From positions 1,116,001 to 1,180,000 of the forward strand of contig JAGMVK010000014.1 of NCBI GenBank assembly GCA_020747065.1: a DNA stretch of 64,000 nt, written 5' to 3'. The position numbers were made by a program, and so were the translations under genes. The notes below the pieces were generated by a model. That model had not been told where the DNA came from. It worked only from the letters and a program-made list of their open reading frames with translations, and searched no databases. This document shows positions 23,815-36,257 of this stretch, piece by piece; position 1 is the stretch's first letter, and every line of letters starts with the position of its first letter. The DNA is from Cadophora sp. MPI-SDFR-AT-0126 (lineage: Eukaryota; Ascomycota; Leotiomycetes; Helotiales; Ploettnerulaceae).

Positions 23815-25385
23815 CTAGGCCAGAGCTCCCATCGGATCCCAAAGCGGCAGCACCTTTGGCTTGGTGTTCAAAATATCCCTAATCTCCTTACTGACAAATC
23901 TCGGCTCCACAACCGCCTGATAAACGAATTGATCCATCCACTTGTCACTCATCACAAACCAGCCCTCCGTACCAGCCGTAGCACCCCAGCTGTTCTGCAC
24001 TCTCCATCTGACACTCTTCCCATTCTCAACGTGTACAGCAGTTAATACCATCGCATGTGTCATAGCACTCTCTCCGACCATCAATCTTTGTGCCTTGGAC
24101 ATTCCGAGACGGACATTGAAGCCGAGTTCGTAATCGATAAGCGAAAGATCCATGATGCCTGATGAAGAGTTTGAGTATTTGCCAACGTCAGAACCGAAGA
24201 ATATTGGAAGACCAGCTTGCAACATCTTGATGCATGCTTCCTTCATAACGTCCATTGTGACGTTCACGTATGTGATTCCGCGACCCCCAACAATGTTGCC
24301 CAGACGGTTGACGGTGAGGAGGGTATTGTATTCGTTTCTTGGGTCGTTAACGAGGGAGAACATGTCGTGGACAGTGGAGTTGGTCATGCGGATGGACTTT
24401 GGCGAAGACAGTTCCTTGGAGAATGCTATTGGTGTCGTCTTCAACTCGTGGGCCACGCCATTCTTGTCGAGGTAGTTCCATGTAAATTCGGTGGTTGGAG
24501 ATGGTGGTGGGCCGAGGGTCAGGGTGAGTATGAGGTGGATCTCTCGCATCATCTTCTCCTTGATTGCGGTGATGTCTTTGGAGGACTTCGTCCCGGATGT
24601 TGCCAACGCTCGCAATTGCAGAGCGTCTTCGCGGAGCTTGGTGGTTATCAACTGATTGATTGCACTCGATGCCTGCGCATTGAACGAGTCTGGGTACAAG
24701 ACCTGTGGAACAAGACCGTATTTGTGCACCAAGTTGTAAATCATGTCCCATTGTCCACCATCTCCCACAGGACTCTGGAGCAATGTCTGTACCGTCCGAG
24801 TATCAAAGTCATCCCCCGCGGTATCGAGTATTTGCTCTAGAAAGAAGTTCGCCTTTTCGAGTTTATCGTAGAAGAAGAGGTATGCTTGGGAGAGTTCGAA
24901 ATTATCGAGGTTGTGACGTTTCATGAGAGCAACACGGAAGACATTCGTTGCTGCGAAGATCCAGCATCTGCCGGATTGTCTCTGGTTCGTGATCGGAGCT
25001 CCCTCGAACGGGATCTTGGTGTTGAAGATCTGCTGGTCTTTGATAGTCGTTGCACGAGAAGTTAGGACTGTCTTTGGGTCTGCGGCGCTCAAAGCAGACA
25101 GTGCCAGTCTGCCAGTCTTCATTAGCCAGTGTTGTTGACATTATCCGGAGCCGGACGAGCCAACCTATTCTTTGCATCTTGCAAAAGCTCATGTTCCCAC
25201 TCTCCGACCTCTGAGATAGAAACGGCTGTCCATGGCGCCTTGAACTTGGTCTTGGATGAGCCTGCAAGTGCCTTCTCGTCGACTTCAACATAGTCCTCGG
25301 GCTGGTCCTTTAGCTCCATAGCTCGTAGACGCTCGATGACTAGCTTCTCGTTTGGGAGAGCTGCTGTTGACTGGTTGGCACCCAT
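23815..25385 (-). CDS. Bleomycin hydrolase, C1B cysteine peptidase
   Basis: Cytosolic papain-like aminopeptidase (Blh1/Gal6 family) that hydrolyses homocysteine-thiolactone and trims peptides; 504 aa, the usual length. Two exons, 25165-25385 and 23815-25108: the intron of 56 bp has donor GTTGGC and removes a frame break plus a stop, restoring KNRLALSAL at the junction. Catalytic residues are visible: Cys in QSGRCWIFAATN, His in MTHAMVLTAV, Asn in VQNSWGATAGTEGWF. The C-terminus PLWDPMGALA matches the conserved autoprocessed tail that enters the active site. The chosen start MGANQS (25385) fits fungal members and offers an N-myristoylation-like Gly; an upstream Met at 25421 is possible. Confidence 0.93.
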
Positions 25386-26602
25386 CGTCGATGATTTGAA
25401 GTCGTAACTATAAAGTTCCAAGAGAGACTGATGAGGATTCTGTTTCCTCGAGTCAGCTATGAGCTTTGAGTATTGTGGATGGAGGGGAGAGGACAGAGAA
25501 GAGGAAGAGGAGGAGCATTGCGACGCGATAGCTTATCGTTACCTGACCTCCCGTAATAGGCTAAGCTCGGTCCATCAAGGTAGCAGTTGCCCGGATTCAT
25601 GATAAATCCCCTACCAAAAGGTATCCAAATCTCTCACCACCCATTATGTCTTATTTGTAAATGACGATGATACAATATGATTATTGATATCGTTATCTAG
25701 AACTAAATTCTGACCTTTGTCAAATTAACCTTAAATCCACGTGACTTTAGCTGATAATCTTTTCAGCCCTCGCCAAGTTTGGCGAAGATCTGTTTACTGT
25801 CGATATCGGCGATACCTCTCAGCCTCAATGCACCAAACCATATTGTCCAGGCGGCGTGCCGTCAACATATTTCGGATGGAGCTTGTGTCACAGACCCAGA
25901 CGTTGTACAATCAAGACAGCAAGAAACACTCTGTCCCTCTTTGGTCAGCTGCTCCTACTTGCCGCCAGTGGGAATCCTCTTCAGCTGCGCTACATCGCTA
26001 GCTGTCGATGAATCACGAATGCAGGAATCGTTTATATATTTCATTCTAGAATATCGAGTTCCCAGCTATCATCTCTCTCTTCCCAGAAACCAGTATTTGA
26101 TGCGTCTCGGAGAGGATATATGGTTGTATACACTAGAGGAGAGCCACTCCACTTCAACCATCTCTGTGGAATGCGTCGTAAGGATCATTGATGGGGATAT
26201 TTGACAAGTAGGAACACTCCAAAACCCTGGTGAGTCCTACTAAATTACAGCAGCATCTCCCTTCCATCTTTATCAAGGTAGGGTCAGAGAAGTGCTGGAT
26301 TTGTTCGCTAATTTCAAGTGCGGGGCACTTTTTACAGGCTCCTCCAGTTAAGTGCGGGGTAAAACTGCACGGTGTACAGCCTGAAAACGCCCTGACCATA
26401 CGACGTAACATCCACTATTGAGCAAGCAGTGCTTCATTAAACAATTTTTTTTGGGTACGCGAGATCTTAGCCCATTTGCAATCAACCAGGCAGAATCTCG
26501 TTTACAAATAACACTCTTGCGACGCAAAAGAGACTCAGCATCACATTTATGTCAGAGTACTCGCTACTCAAATCAAGATTGAAAGAAAGTTCGATTGGAA
26601 AA
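25386..26602. other. Intergenic region, no supported gene
   Basis: Includes the bleomycin hydrolase promoter. A stretch at about 25770-25990 reads in one frame as a Cys/Pro-containing peptide (TVDIGDTSQPQC) without clear family; it may be a gene remnant. Confidence 0.35.
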
Positions 26603-29600
26603 TTACACCTGTAACAGCCACTTGTCCATGGGTCCCCGCTGCCTCTCTCGTGAAGTCTCATGAGTTGGCAGCAAGTCTCTCGCTGAAAGTACTGGCACAA
26701 TGATGTTTCTACCTTCCCCTTGGCTGTCCACGAATCCACAGTCAAACAAAACTCTGGCAATCTTATCGATGACATCGTTCACCCACATATCTCTTCCAAG
26801 ATCACGAATCTCATTTCCGGGTAGCAGATCGATGCCTCGACGGAATACAGTAGTTCCAAGAACCTTGTCGACACCCGCAGTGGCTTCCATGAAGAAGGCT
26901 GAGAATATCTCGAGAGCGCAGTTCTGGATGAGAGATCCCTCGCAATGGATTGCGACCTCGGGATGGATTTTTCGGCGTAGAAAATCTTTATTTTGTTCGA
27001 TCTTACCGGGTGGGCATGTGCTGGGTAGTCCGGGTTGTGCATGACCTGGGTAATAGCTATCACTCGTCTCCATCCCGGGTTTCTCCCAACCGAGACACCA
27101 AGGCATGCTTTCTTCTGCGTAGTATCTTTTGATTGCATCGACATCAGATTTTGAAAAAGGATCATTGTTACTGTCAGAATAAACGTGTGTACTGCAGAAT
27201 GTCAGTCACCACACCTGTTCCAAGCTAGAAAATATAGCAGGACAGATACCTCTGGAAGGAACTAAATGGAAGCCCAAATACAGGATGGTGGTACACTAAG
27301 TGCTCCCATGACGAAGGACTCTCGGATTCAAGACCAAAGACGCCCCCAGTCCGGCCAAGGCGTGTGGTTCCTGTTGGACTTGGAACGCGGTAGATGCGTG
27401 TGTCCAGCCATCTCGCTAGTAATTCAAGCTTACCACGTTCGTTCTCGTCTCCAGTACTCTCGAAGGCGACAATGCGGACAAAGACAGACTTTGGCGTCAT
27501 TCTCATCTCTCTCTCCATTCCTTCCACCCTCTGCAGGGCCGACGGGGAATCCAGTCTCCAGTCCAGCTGTCTAGTTCTCTTGTTGATGAGTCTTAACCAG
27601 AGTGAAAGCAAGGTCCCAATTGTCATTCTGAGCCGTTTTGTTGGATCTCTATCGTCGCCTTGAATATCTACGCGTACCAGCTTGAGTGAAATGTCTCTCA
27701 ACAGTGGTTGAGATATGCCAGGCTCCATAGAATCGTCGGGATGCAATACTATTGGCATGCTCCAAATCGTTTCTCGTTTGCTGTATCCGAAATTGCTCCG
27801 TTGCTGAAAGTTTTGAGGGTCTTCAATGATGTCTCTGACCTGTAGCATGGCGGAAATGAGCTGCTGTGCAATCTCTGACTGGGGTTCGCCCCATTTACTC
27901 ATGTCCACCAGCCTTGACTGTTGATCGATCATTTCTGCAGCGATAAAAGCACCGTCGAATGGCGGTGATTGCAATATTTCGGGAAGAGTTCTCAAGTTTG
28001 CCTTAGCCAGTGCTTCTAATTGTGATTGTTTTTCCTTGGTCAATTTTTGACTTATCTTGGGCGGCAACGAGTAAGAGAGAACACTCGGGATAGGATCCCT
28101 AGATGCATATTCTAGCTCATCTATGAATGGCCGGTTTTCGTATGGTACATATGCACCACTCAACACCTCGAGACCTTGGGTGTGGCAAACATGTTCTGTG
28201 AACCCTGTGTGCCGTGAATGGATTAGTTTCTATGAGCATGGACTTTGGACAAAGAGAAACTGTGTAAGAGATAAACAAATGGTAAGAGACAATGTCTCTT
28301 CCTATCAAACAAATAGAATTGCTCTCTGAATCTTACATCCGAGTTCTTCACCTTCAGGAATGGGTTCCCACTCCATGTCATGAGCAAGGCCACGCCGAAC
28401 GTATGAGCGAACTGCTGTCATGAAAATTGTTGCTCCTAGCTGCATGATGGTTGCAGACCAGTGTAGTGCTCTCAGCCCAACGAACTGGACGATGAATCCT
28501 GCAATGGCAAGCAAGGATCCAATGGCAGCCAAGATGTTGTAATTGCGACTTTTATTCAATCTGGAAGTTCGGAGAAAGTTGCTTGTCTCGGAATTGAAAA
28601 GGGCATAAGACGAGAAATGCTGTTCGCTAACTACGCAAGCACGCTGGATCCTTAAGATTCGCTGTCGACGCCGTCGAGTATCGCGAAGCTCCAGTTTGCA
28701 TTCATCTGTTGAGCCTTCGATAACGTGAGAGCAAAGCAGGAGCCCAAGTGTAACAGTCAGTGTTCCTGCAAGTGTGCATGGATACCCATATTGTGCTATT
28801 GGAGCTCCGCCCTTTTCGAATTTCCAATGATACGTTGTCAAGGCCCCCAAAATAAGCACTGCCACTTGAGATATAATTCCAACCCAAGCAAACAGCCATA
28901 ATTCCCATCTGGGAGCCACAGCTTCAGGAACATTCAAAATAATGTTTGGGGCAGATAGGAGCAGTCCTTCGATAAGATCTTGTTCGCTCCCAAGCAGCTT
29001 ATTGCGACTGTTTTGGGCAATTATGCGGCGATCACCCTTTCCCATAAGGGCCTGAAGGGCTATGAAATGTGAGTATGTATAGATTCAAGACGGTCTTGGA
29101 TGGGACAAACCCTGAGGTGCAAGAGCGTTTTTGAGCCAGCGTAGGAATGTGGCAAATTTGCCACTACTGCCCGAATCGACTTCTGTGAATCGTAGTTCGT
29201 TCTCTTCCCAAGCTTCTCGCAGACCCCACACCATGGGTTCTGAGCCATAGCCCCCAGAGTTAGACCTCTCGCGATACACGAATTCTTTAGTATCGGGCTC
29301 CCCTAGAACCCTCACAATTTGATTGCCGTCGAACAATTCACATACTTCATCGGAGGTTGAGGATAGGAGTTCGGCTTCTGCCATAGCACGAGACTCTCGA
29401 GCTCTACATCGGGACGACTGTCAGCAAGACCAAGCTAGGAGCAACTCCGACATGTCCGGAGCCACGGCGTAAGACTCCAAGTCAAGCACTACTACTGATT
29501 TTATAGTTGCTCGGTCCAGAAAACTGTATCTGCTTACCTTCCAACAAGGGCTTTCATGTATCGATCTGTCGTGACTCTGATAGAGCTGACAACGACTGTC

Positions 29601-29797
29601 AAAATCCCTAGCGGCGCCATAGCAAGCATGAAATTGTCGGCCCAGCCGACAGATAGACTCAAGAACTGCTTCGTCACCTGCTCGCCAAACAAAGTGAGTA
29701 GAGGGGCCAGGTCACTGAAGAGATTGTTGGCAAATTCATCTCCAGGGAAACCGGTCGTCGATGCGTTTGGAGCTGACGAGGTATTTGACGATGCCAT
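26603..29797 (-). CDS. Large fungal multi-TM protein of unknown function
   Basis: One gene of five exons (29538-29797, 29111-29403, 28337-29059, 27250-28204, 26603-27170), 932 aa, every junction in frame. The N-terminus has a motif familiar from many uncharacterised Pezizomycotina proteins: TLFGEQVTKQFLSLSVGWAD, then a hydrophobic span (LAMAPLGILTVVVSSIRV). Exon 3 adds about five helices (residues roughly 230-400) with a cytosolic RRRRQR basic patch. The C-terminal 500 aa are soluble, with no ankyrin repeats although relatives with the same N-terminus often carry them (recollection, not checked). Function unknown. The five exons would be called as separate small genes if splicing were ignored. 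Confidence 0.75.
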
Positions 29798-31898
29798 TTT
29801 TCGGGGGCCAAAAATGAAAAGTCGGAGGCGAAGACTGAAAACGCGACGGGCTGGGCATGCTCAGTGCTTTATAATCTTGGCGCTCATCATGATAAGGTTG
29901 CGCCCTAGAATATGGCAACTGGGCACCAGCAGAAAGCTGATTCCAGCTTCTCTTTGCTTTTTCATGTCCGGCACAACCCGGTGAGGCTGAGACCGCCCAC
30001 ATGCATGGGCAGGGAGGCATCACCAACCACGATATTGTTATCGATAGGACATACAAAAGTGCAAAATCCGAGTCCAATCCCGATGTTTGTACCACTTAAG
30101 TATCGTTGAGGGCGCTTTTTGGGCTGCTGAATAGACATCTGAGTGGGCGTTACTAGAACCTAAGATGACTTTGACTTGTTGCCGGAACCTTGTCAATGAA
30201 CTTGCACATCACCAATCACTATTTCCCTAGCACCTGATATCGAACTGCACTTTAATGTTACATCTCCCGAAGACTTTGGTACTCAAAACTTACAGTCCGG
30301 TGCAAGGAACATATGAAGTGTTGTATACTTTTGTGTTCGATTGAGAGTTACTAGTTTCGAGAACTCATTTTCAATCTTCCCATCTTGTCTCGTATTATAC
30401 CACGAGTCAACCACTAATTAGAGGCAAGGAAGATGCTGATTTGCTCGGTAATTGATATCTTCATTGACACATCCCTTGGTTCCCGAAGCTGCGATGCTCC
30501 AAAACTGGTTGCCTAATATTGAAGGTATGACGACCTCGTCGCGGAAAGCCTGTCTCTACCATTGCAGTTGGCCCTTTCCTACAAAAGTAAGGCAATGAGT
30601 CAAGATCAAGGATTGCATCACCAAAAATTATTCAACCCACATTTGTTCCCATGAGACTGTGTGTTTCTCGCATTGTTGAATGAGAGCCATCAAGGTGTAA
30701 CAGCTGGAGCCGCAACTCTTCCCAGATCCAGTCGCCACGTTTCCTGGGCCGTTCCGTCGCATCGATGAAATTTCCGTAATAGAATAATTATGATCATCTT
30801 TGACTTTGATTTGCAACATCACTAAGCACGGCGCGTTCTGGTGAGGTCGAACGTCATCTCCCTAAGAGTAAGTAATCGCTAGTATCGCTTACCCAGACTT
30901 GACTGTATATGTTTTACTTTTCAGCAGACTTACTCCCCTTTGATGTTCTCTCCTAGAGCAATTGTTGTTTGGTTCGAACCAGACCTTGTGTCAAAAAAAT
31001 CTCCACTTCCGTAAGAAAGTCGATGTGGACAGTGAATATGACCTCAAGAAAATTGTATGGACGCGTGAGTACTTAACATTGCCTAATTTGCCACCGTAGC
31101 ATATACCGCAACAGATAAAATGATTGTGTCGTCTATTTTAAGCACTCGTGTCAAAGTTACGAATGAGTTAGATAAAATTGCAAGGCACAATAACAAGCTA
31201 GATTTCTTTTCGCGTACAAAGATCTGAAGGCTTCCGGATATATACAATTCGATGGATCCAGTGCTTGTGGGATGTTAACAGGTATTATAGATTAAATGAC
31301 AGCAGTTCCAAAAAAGATATGGTGTTAAGCCACTTAGGTATGGAATTTTGCCTTATGAGAATAGTCAATTGAATTACAACCTTGTTATGTTGATCTGTAA
31401 GCGTTACTGATCTCAAGACTTATACAACAAAAACTGATCAAGATCAGACTTCAAGTATACTTGCTGTTCCTGTACTTGATCAGACCAATGAAGCCATCAT
31501 GGGCAAGCGTGGTTGAGGTAAACAAAGGATTGAGCATGGCATATTGACTAGTATCAATCATCTTACTACTGTAGGGAATGCGACTAGACCAAAAGAAGCT
31601 TCCCTTAAGTACTCGAGTATATTGAATTCGAGTATGACACCTCGCCGAACATTGAATTTGTCGTTCATACTTGAATCCATCTGCGTCATTCAATGGCTCT
31701 CGGCACGGCGCTAGCTAAGCGAGGTCGATGAGCTGCCCTTGAGTCCACAAAAGCTTCCTCGAGTGCTTCATTTATTGCGAAGTCTTCTTGAAGGTACAAC
31801 TTCGAGTCTAATCTATATGGAATAGGATTCGATCAATCGACATAATATTGAAAGCCCCACCGTCATACAAACCTCGTGTACTACACTGCTATCTCGAC
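29798..31898. other. Gene-poor region
   Basis: About 2.1 kb without a supported gene; only short open frames lacking domains. It includes the promoter of the large membrane protein (29.8-30.1 kb). Confidence 0.5.
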
Positions 31899-33929
31899 AT
31901 GTTCCCCTTCCCCGACTTTTTTCAAGTCGCAGAGGACTTGCCTCATTTCTTCGAAGACTTCTTGCGTAAGTTCACGTTCTTACAAATCTTCAGTCAGATT
32001 TAAGACTAGCAAATTGATCTGACAGATCCCATGGCCCCTCCCTTTCGATTGCGAATGAGACGACCAAGAGAACGCTCCGAACCACAGAAAGTACACGCCA
32101 CCTGGGCACAGGCCGAGATATTTGTGGCCTATAAGCTCAGTATTGGCTATCATGAAGACTGTCTAGAAAATACGATCCAGGAAGAGGTTAGTATCTCGCG
32201 CAATACTGGTGACTTTGATCCTCTCTTCCTCCAGTACTGCCTGCGAATCCTTCGCACCATGCGCAATGCGGGCCGGTCTTGTGATGTTGCTGAAACCTCC
32301 GGGTGTGATGATGTCCATACTGGTAACAAGTATGAATCCGACGACAGACAGGCAAATACTAGGAAGTCCATAGATACTGCTCTCGGTAGTACATATTGCA
32401 AGGATAAAGAAACTGTGCAGGAGTTAGGTAAGTTACGCTTTCGTTTGCCATGTAACCAAATTTCGAAGACTGCCAGCTGATCAAGATGCAGATTAATGCC
32501 GATTCTTGGACGAAAACACTAAGGAGAGACTGCAGGACATGAGAAAGAGACTTCATACAGAAGCAGAGCGAATCTGGCATGGTAGGTCCAAGATCTTTAG
32601 ATGGGAGCTTGTATCGAGGAAAATGCTGACTCGTTCTATAGAGAATGCGGCCAAGGAGTTTCACCACGAGAATCACCGTAACAATACCTCATATCACGGA
32701 TGTTCTGACCAGTCTCGCTCTCTTTCCCCCAAAGCCCGGAATTTTAGACGTGTTTAGTTTCCAGATGAGGCTAAAATGACTGAAAGCTCTTTCTCAGGTC
32801 TTCACCGCGACCCAAGAAGGTATAGCACCTCTTCGCGCAGTCGAGACCAATGCAGAGGCAAAAACAAATCTCGCCCAACGTCCGCTACTCTCAATGGCTA
32901 CACTGGTAGAGAACGCTCAAAATCGATCCAAACTGGAGACTTGGTCTCACAAGATGGTTCGACTTCCACCACACACGTCGGGGCTGACTTCTCCAGACTC
33001 CGTCCTGGCTCGCCTCTCCACACCAGCAACAACTCATTTTCTAGCTTCACCGCTGGCGAATCCTCCAGTTATGTGCCTGGAAGTAATGGGAGACAACACA
33101 ACACCACATTCCGGGAAAATTGTGGCCGCCTCCTGACCTGTAAATTGGAGAATAGGTTTCAGGAGCTTCATGTCCTTGACGACTACCATAGAGTCTCAAG
33201 AGGCAGACAAGGCGAGGATATCCCTGTAGTTAACGACCAGAGAGAAAGAAGATTTGCTCGGTATCCTGATAACCCAAAATTAGGTACTGGAGATGAGCGC
33301 TTAGGAACCTCAGGCCGTCTGCGTGGTGTTAGCAGGGACCGAATGGAAGCCAACTTCAGTCACAAAGAGTGCCGCAGAAGCACTAGCACTGATAGCGCGA
33401 GCACAATTATGCCTGGAAATTCTATCAGATCAAAAGGACAGGAAAAGGAACATCGAGGTGACCGAAGCGATTTTCGTCAAGATTTCCAAAGCTGGGGCTA
33501 TGAAACGGAGTCTGAATCAAAATATCGTTCAGACTATCGTACGCGATATGAGGCCAGAAGACAGTCTGACCTGTTCCATTCGAGACACAGAGAAGCATCC
33601 GACATCAGCTCCTCAAGCACCGAAGATTGGGCGATTCGTCAAGAGTCCCGCCGTAACGGCATGTCGATTCTCGACCTGCGCACTCTACTTCCCATCAGCG
33701 CTCTAGGAAGATGAACTATGGGTCACCACTCGCCCAAGATAATCGAAATATTTCTGAAGAAGTTAAACCACGAGAAGGTTTTAATAGTCATGGTCGTGAT
33801 TATACCCAATCGTGTTCTGCTGGCGCTCGGTACATCCCACCACATGCGGAAACAATCTACTCTAGCATGACTGGCTCCACATATCGCGAAAAGCGATCGA
33901 ACAAAGATGGTCCTCTGAAAAGACGCTGA
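31899..33929 (+). pseudogene. Fragmented low-complexity gene of unknown function
   Basis: A series of coding-like pieces on the plus strand. Exon 1 (31899-31965, MFPFPDFFQVAEDLP) splices cleanly to 32026. A good donor follows at about 32427, but no acceptor keeps the frame into the next piece (LDENTKERLQDMRKRLH, from about 32509). That piece joins in frame across a further intron (32581-32641) to ENAAKEFHHEN. One in-frame TAG at 32755-32757 interrupts the frame, which then runs open to 33714. A GT-AG intron of 44 bp near 33663 would extend it to 33929. The product is disordered, rich in Arg, Ser and Asp, and matches nothing I know. Either a decaying lineage-specific gene or a model with unusual splicing. 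Confidence 0.45.
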
Positions 33930-34309
33930 GTCCTACAGCAACACTAAGAATGAACACTCAGACTACAGGTTCAGTTCACTAATTTCCCTCGAGCAAGATG
34001 GCTTTGGAAATTCTTGAGTATGGGTCGGTGTGGCATCAGATATCTGGGATCTTGGGACTTAAAATATCCAGGCAAACATGGAATTTGAACTTTCTCTGCT
34101 GCGTTGGCTTCGGATAAGCAATTTTGGGCGAGCCTGTCCTTTTGGGTGGCAATAGTGGATTTTCTTCCTCCTATCACAAACTATGTCTTACAGAAAGCCT
34201 ATTTATTTTAGACGGGGCAAAGGTTTAGCTTTTTGAAGATAGCCGCTAGTAATACTGGTACATCAGTCACATCTGAAGCCATTCATTCGAAAATGAAGTC
34301 TTTCAGTCC

Positions 34310-34470
34310 CTAGTAGAATTATAAGTTTTTGTTATCATTTATATTAAGATATATTATAGATACTATAATATTAATATAATTTATCTATGTAATAATAAAA
34401 GCTAGGTACAAAAATACATAAACTTAATATTACAAAGTTTAATATTTATAAATAAGAAGAGATAAGTCCT
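34310..34470. repeat. AT-rich patch
   Basis: About 160 bp almost entirely A/T with many TATTA, AATATT and TTATA words, in clear contrast to the roughly half-GC flanks. It may be a relic of a repeat mutated by RIP (repeat-induced point mutation) or simply an AT-rich spacer. Confidence 0.6.
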
Positions 34471-36257
34471 CAGTCAACGCCTTTGTGTCGTCGAGTGTGA
34501 TTCCACGTGGCTTAGTTTTCGCCTTGGAAGGCTACATACTCCTGATCTAACCAGTAGAACGTAAACTCTCTCTTGCCGCATCAATGAATCAAAATGAAGC
34601 CCTGTAACTCGAATTGATGCTCAGACTGGATAAATCGAAAGCATCATGTTGGAGGTGGGCCAAGGAGATAGAAAAAAACCTTCCCGTGAGGGATATAAGG
34701 TATACCATATGGACGATCCATCCATGGCCCCGTTCAGCCTAAAAGAAGCCTTAAATGTACTTCCCCTCCTCTTGTGCCCATCACTGGGTCTTTTGAAGAC
34801 GATCGAGTGGCAAGACGAAAGAATGTGGTCTGTAGGCCAGGAAAATCAATTACAGACCCAGTCATCAAACTTACCGAACAGATCCCTCCAAGCCCTGTAA
34901 AATGCCCGCACACTTCGGTAATAAGCGAACGACGAAAACTACACTATTGTTTACTTGTTTGCATCGAAAATAAAATAACCTCCAGTGGTACTGGAGGCAA
35001 AACACGTACCAAACGTCTCAGACACAATTCTAAAGACACAATCGATACGGGAAACAATTCTCAGACGGAAACAGAATGTTAGATGTGTGACAGTAAGAGT
35101 ATTTCGAAGAAATCCAGGCCCTACCAGCTCAATGACATGATGGATATGTACTACCCTCGTTCAAGAACCCCGGCCACTCTCATCCTAATTCTCCCTGCCT
35201 CCTGAGCACAATCGCTGCAGAACAACGTACCCAAATTCCGAACTTTCGGCAGTCGGATGACATGCATTCCAGCCTGTTCACTGCTGACCCCATCCTGATA
35301 ACCCCTAGACATCTCATTGGCGCTCGCCGTCCACGCGGTTCACAGATGCCGAGTTCAACGATCACTAATCGCGATCTGGCGAGCCGAGCTCGGCTGACAG
35401 CGCGGCTTCGTCCGTAACCCCTTGTGCTCACGGCTTTAGCGATGCGTGTGAGGTGCCGATGCTCCCAGGTCTGTACGTACTTCAGCCTTGTGGATTCAAC
35501 TGCCCTATGGGCTGCGTAGATATGGACGGAATGACGTTATGTTTTGAGATCTGACAGGGACAGAAAATATCACGAAAATGAAATGGAATGTTCCTCGAAG
35601 GATTCTAGAATATGGTTAATGCGTGATCTATTTGGAAGATTGCGATATCACTGCTGCAATGTGAGTAATTCATGGCGATCATGGAATCAACCGTCATGGA
35701 ATTAATTAGGTCTCGCTTGAGCCAAGCAGCTTGCGGCGCATTGATTGTGGTCGGATTCCGAGATCGTGGGGATAATGCAGAGGTTGCAGCTTTGCCACTC
35801 ACTAGACGGAGCTTGAGAATGGTGCTGACTGTCGTTCCAAAAAGTTGGAGAGTATGCCTGATAGCATTTGGAATCAAACTCACTTGGAATATCATCTAGA
35901 CAGAAGTGGAATTCACTTTAGATGCAATAGGCATAGAAGAGTTGTGATCTATCTGGGTATATGCGCTACTTTTCAAGCAAGCCGAGCAGAGCAAGCACAA
36001 TGCCAATGAAGCAAGCAAAAATTCAGCACCTTTTGTGATGTTCTACCAGATACTCCATGTACTGTGTTTTCTCTTGGGAAGAGATAATAGAGAGAAAAAG
36101 TATAGGAGGAAGGGAATTGCTGTTATGTAACTGCAGGAAAAAAGAGCAAGAAAACTTAAAATGAGATACAAACCCAGAAAATCTACGCTTTTGAAAAACA
36201 GAAATGTATGTAAAATCACCTCCTGTGTCCTATGCGACCAAGAGCCAACACCTAGAT
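34471..36257. other. Gene-poor region
   Basis: Two overlapping plus-strand open frames at 34646-35082 have somewhat coding-like hydrophilic sequence but no domain and are not called. The rest shows nothing. Confidence 0.4.

Noticed and set aside
24217..24840. 207-codon open frame antisense to bleomycin hydrolase
   Set aside because: Mirror of a conserved coding region; its residues show no domain.
25741..26001. Small secreted Cys-rich effector
   Set aside because: No signal peptide in the frame that holds the cysteines and no second exon; composition only.
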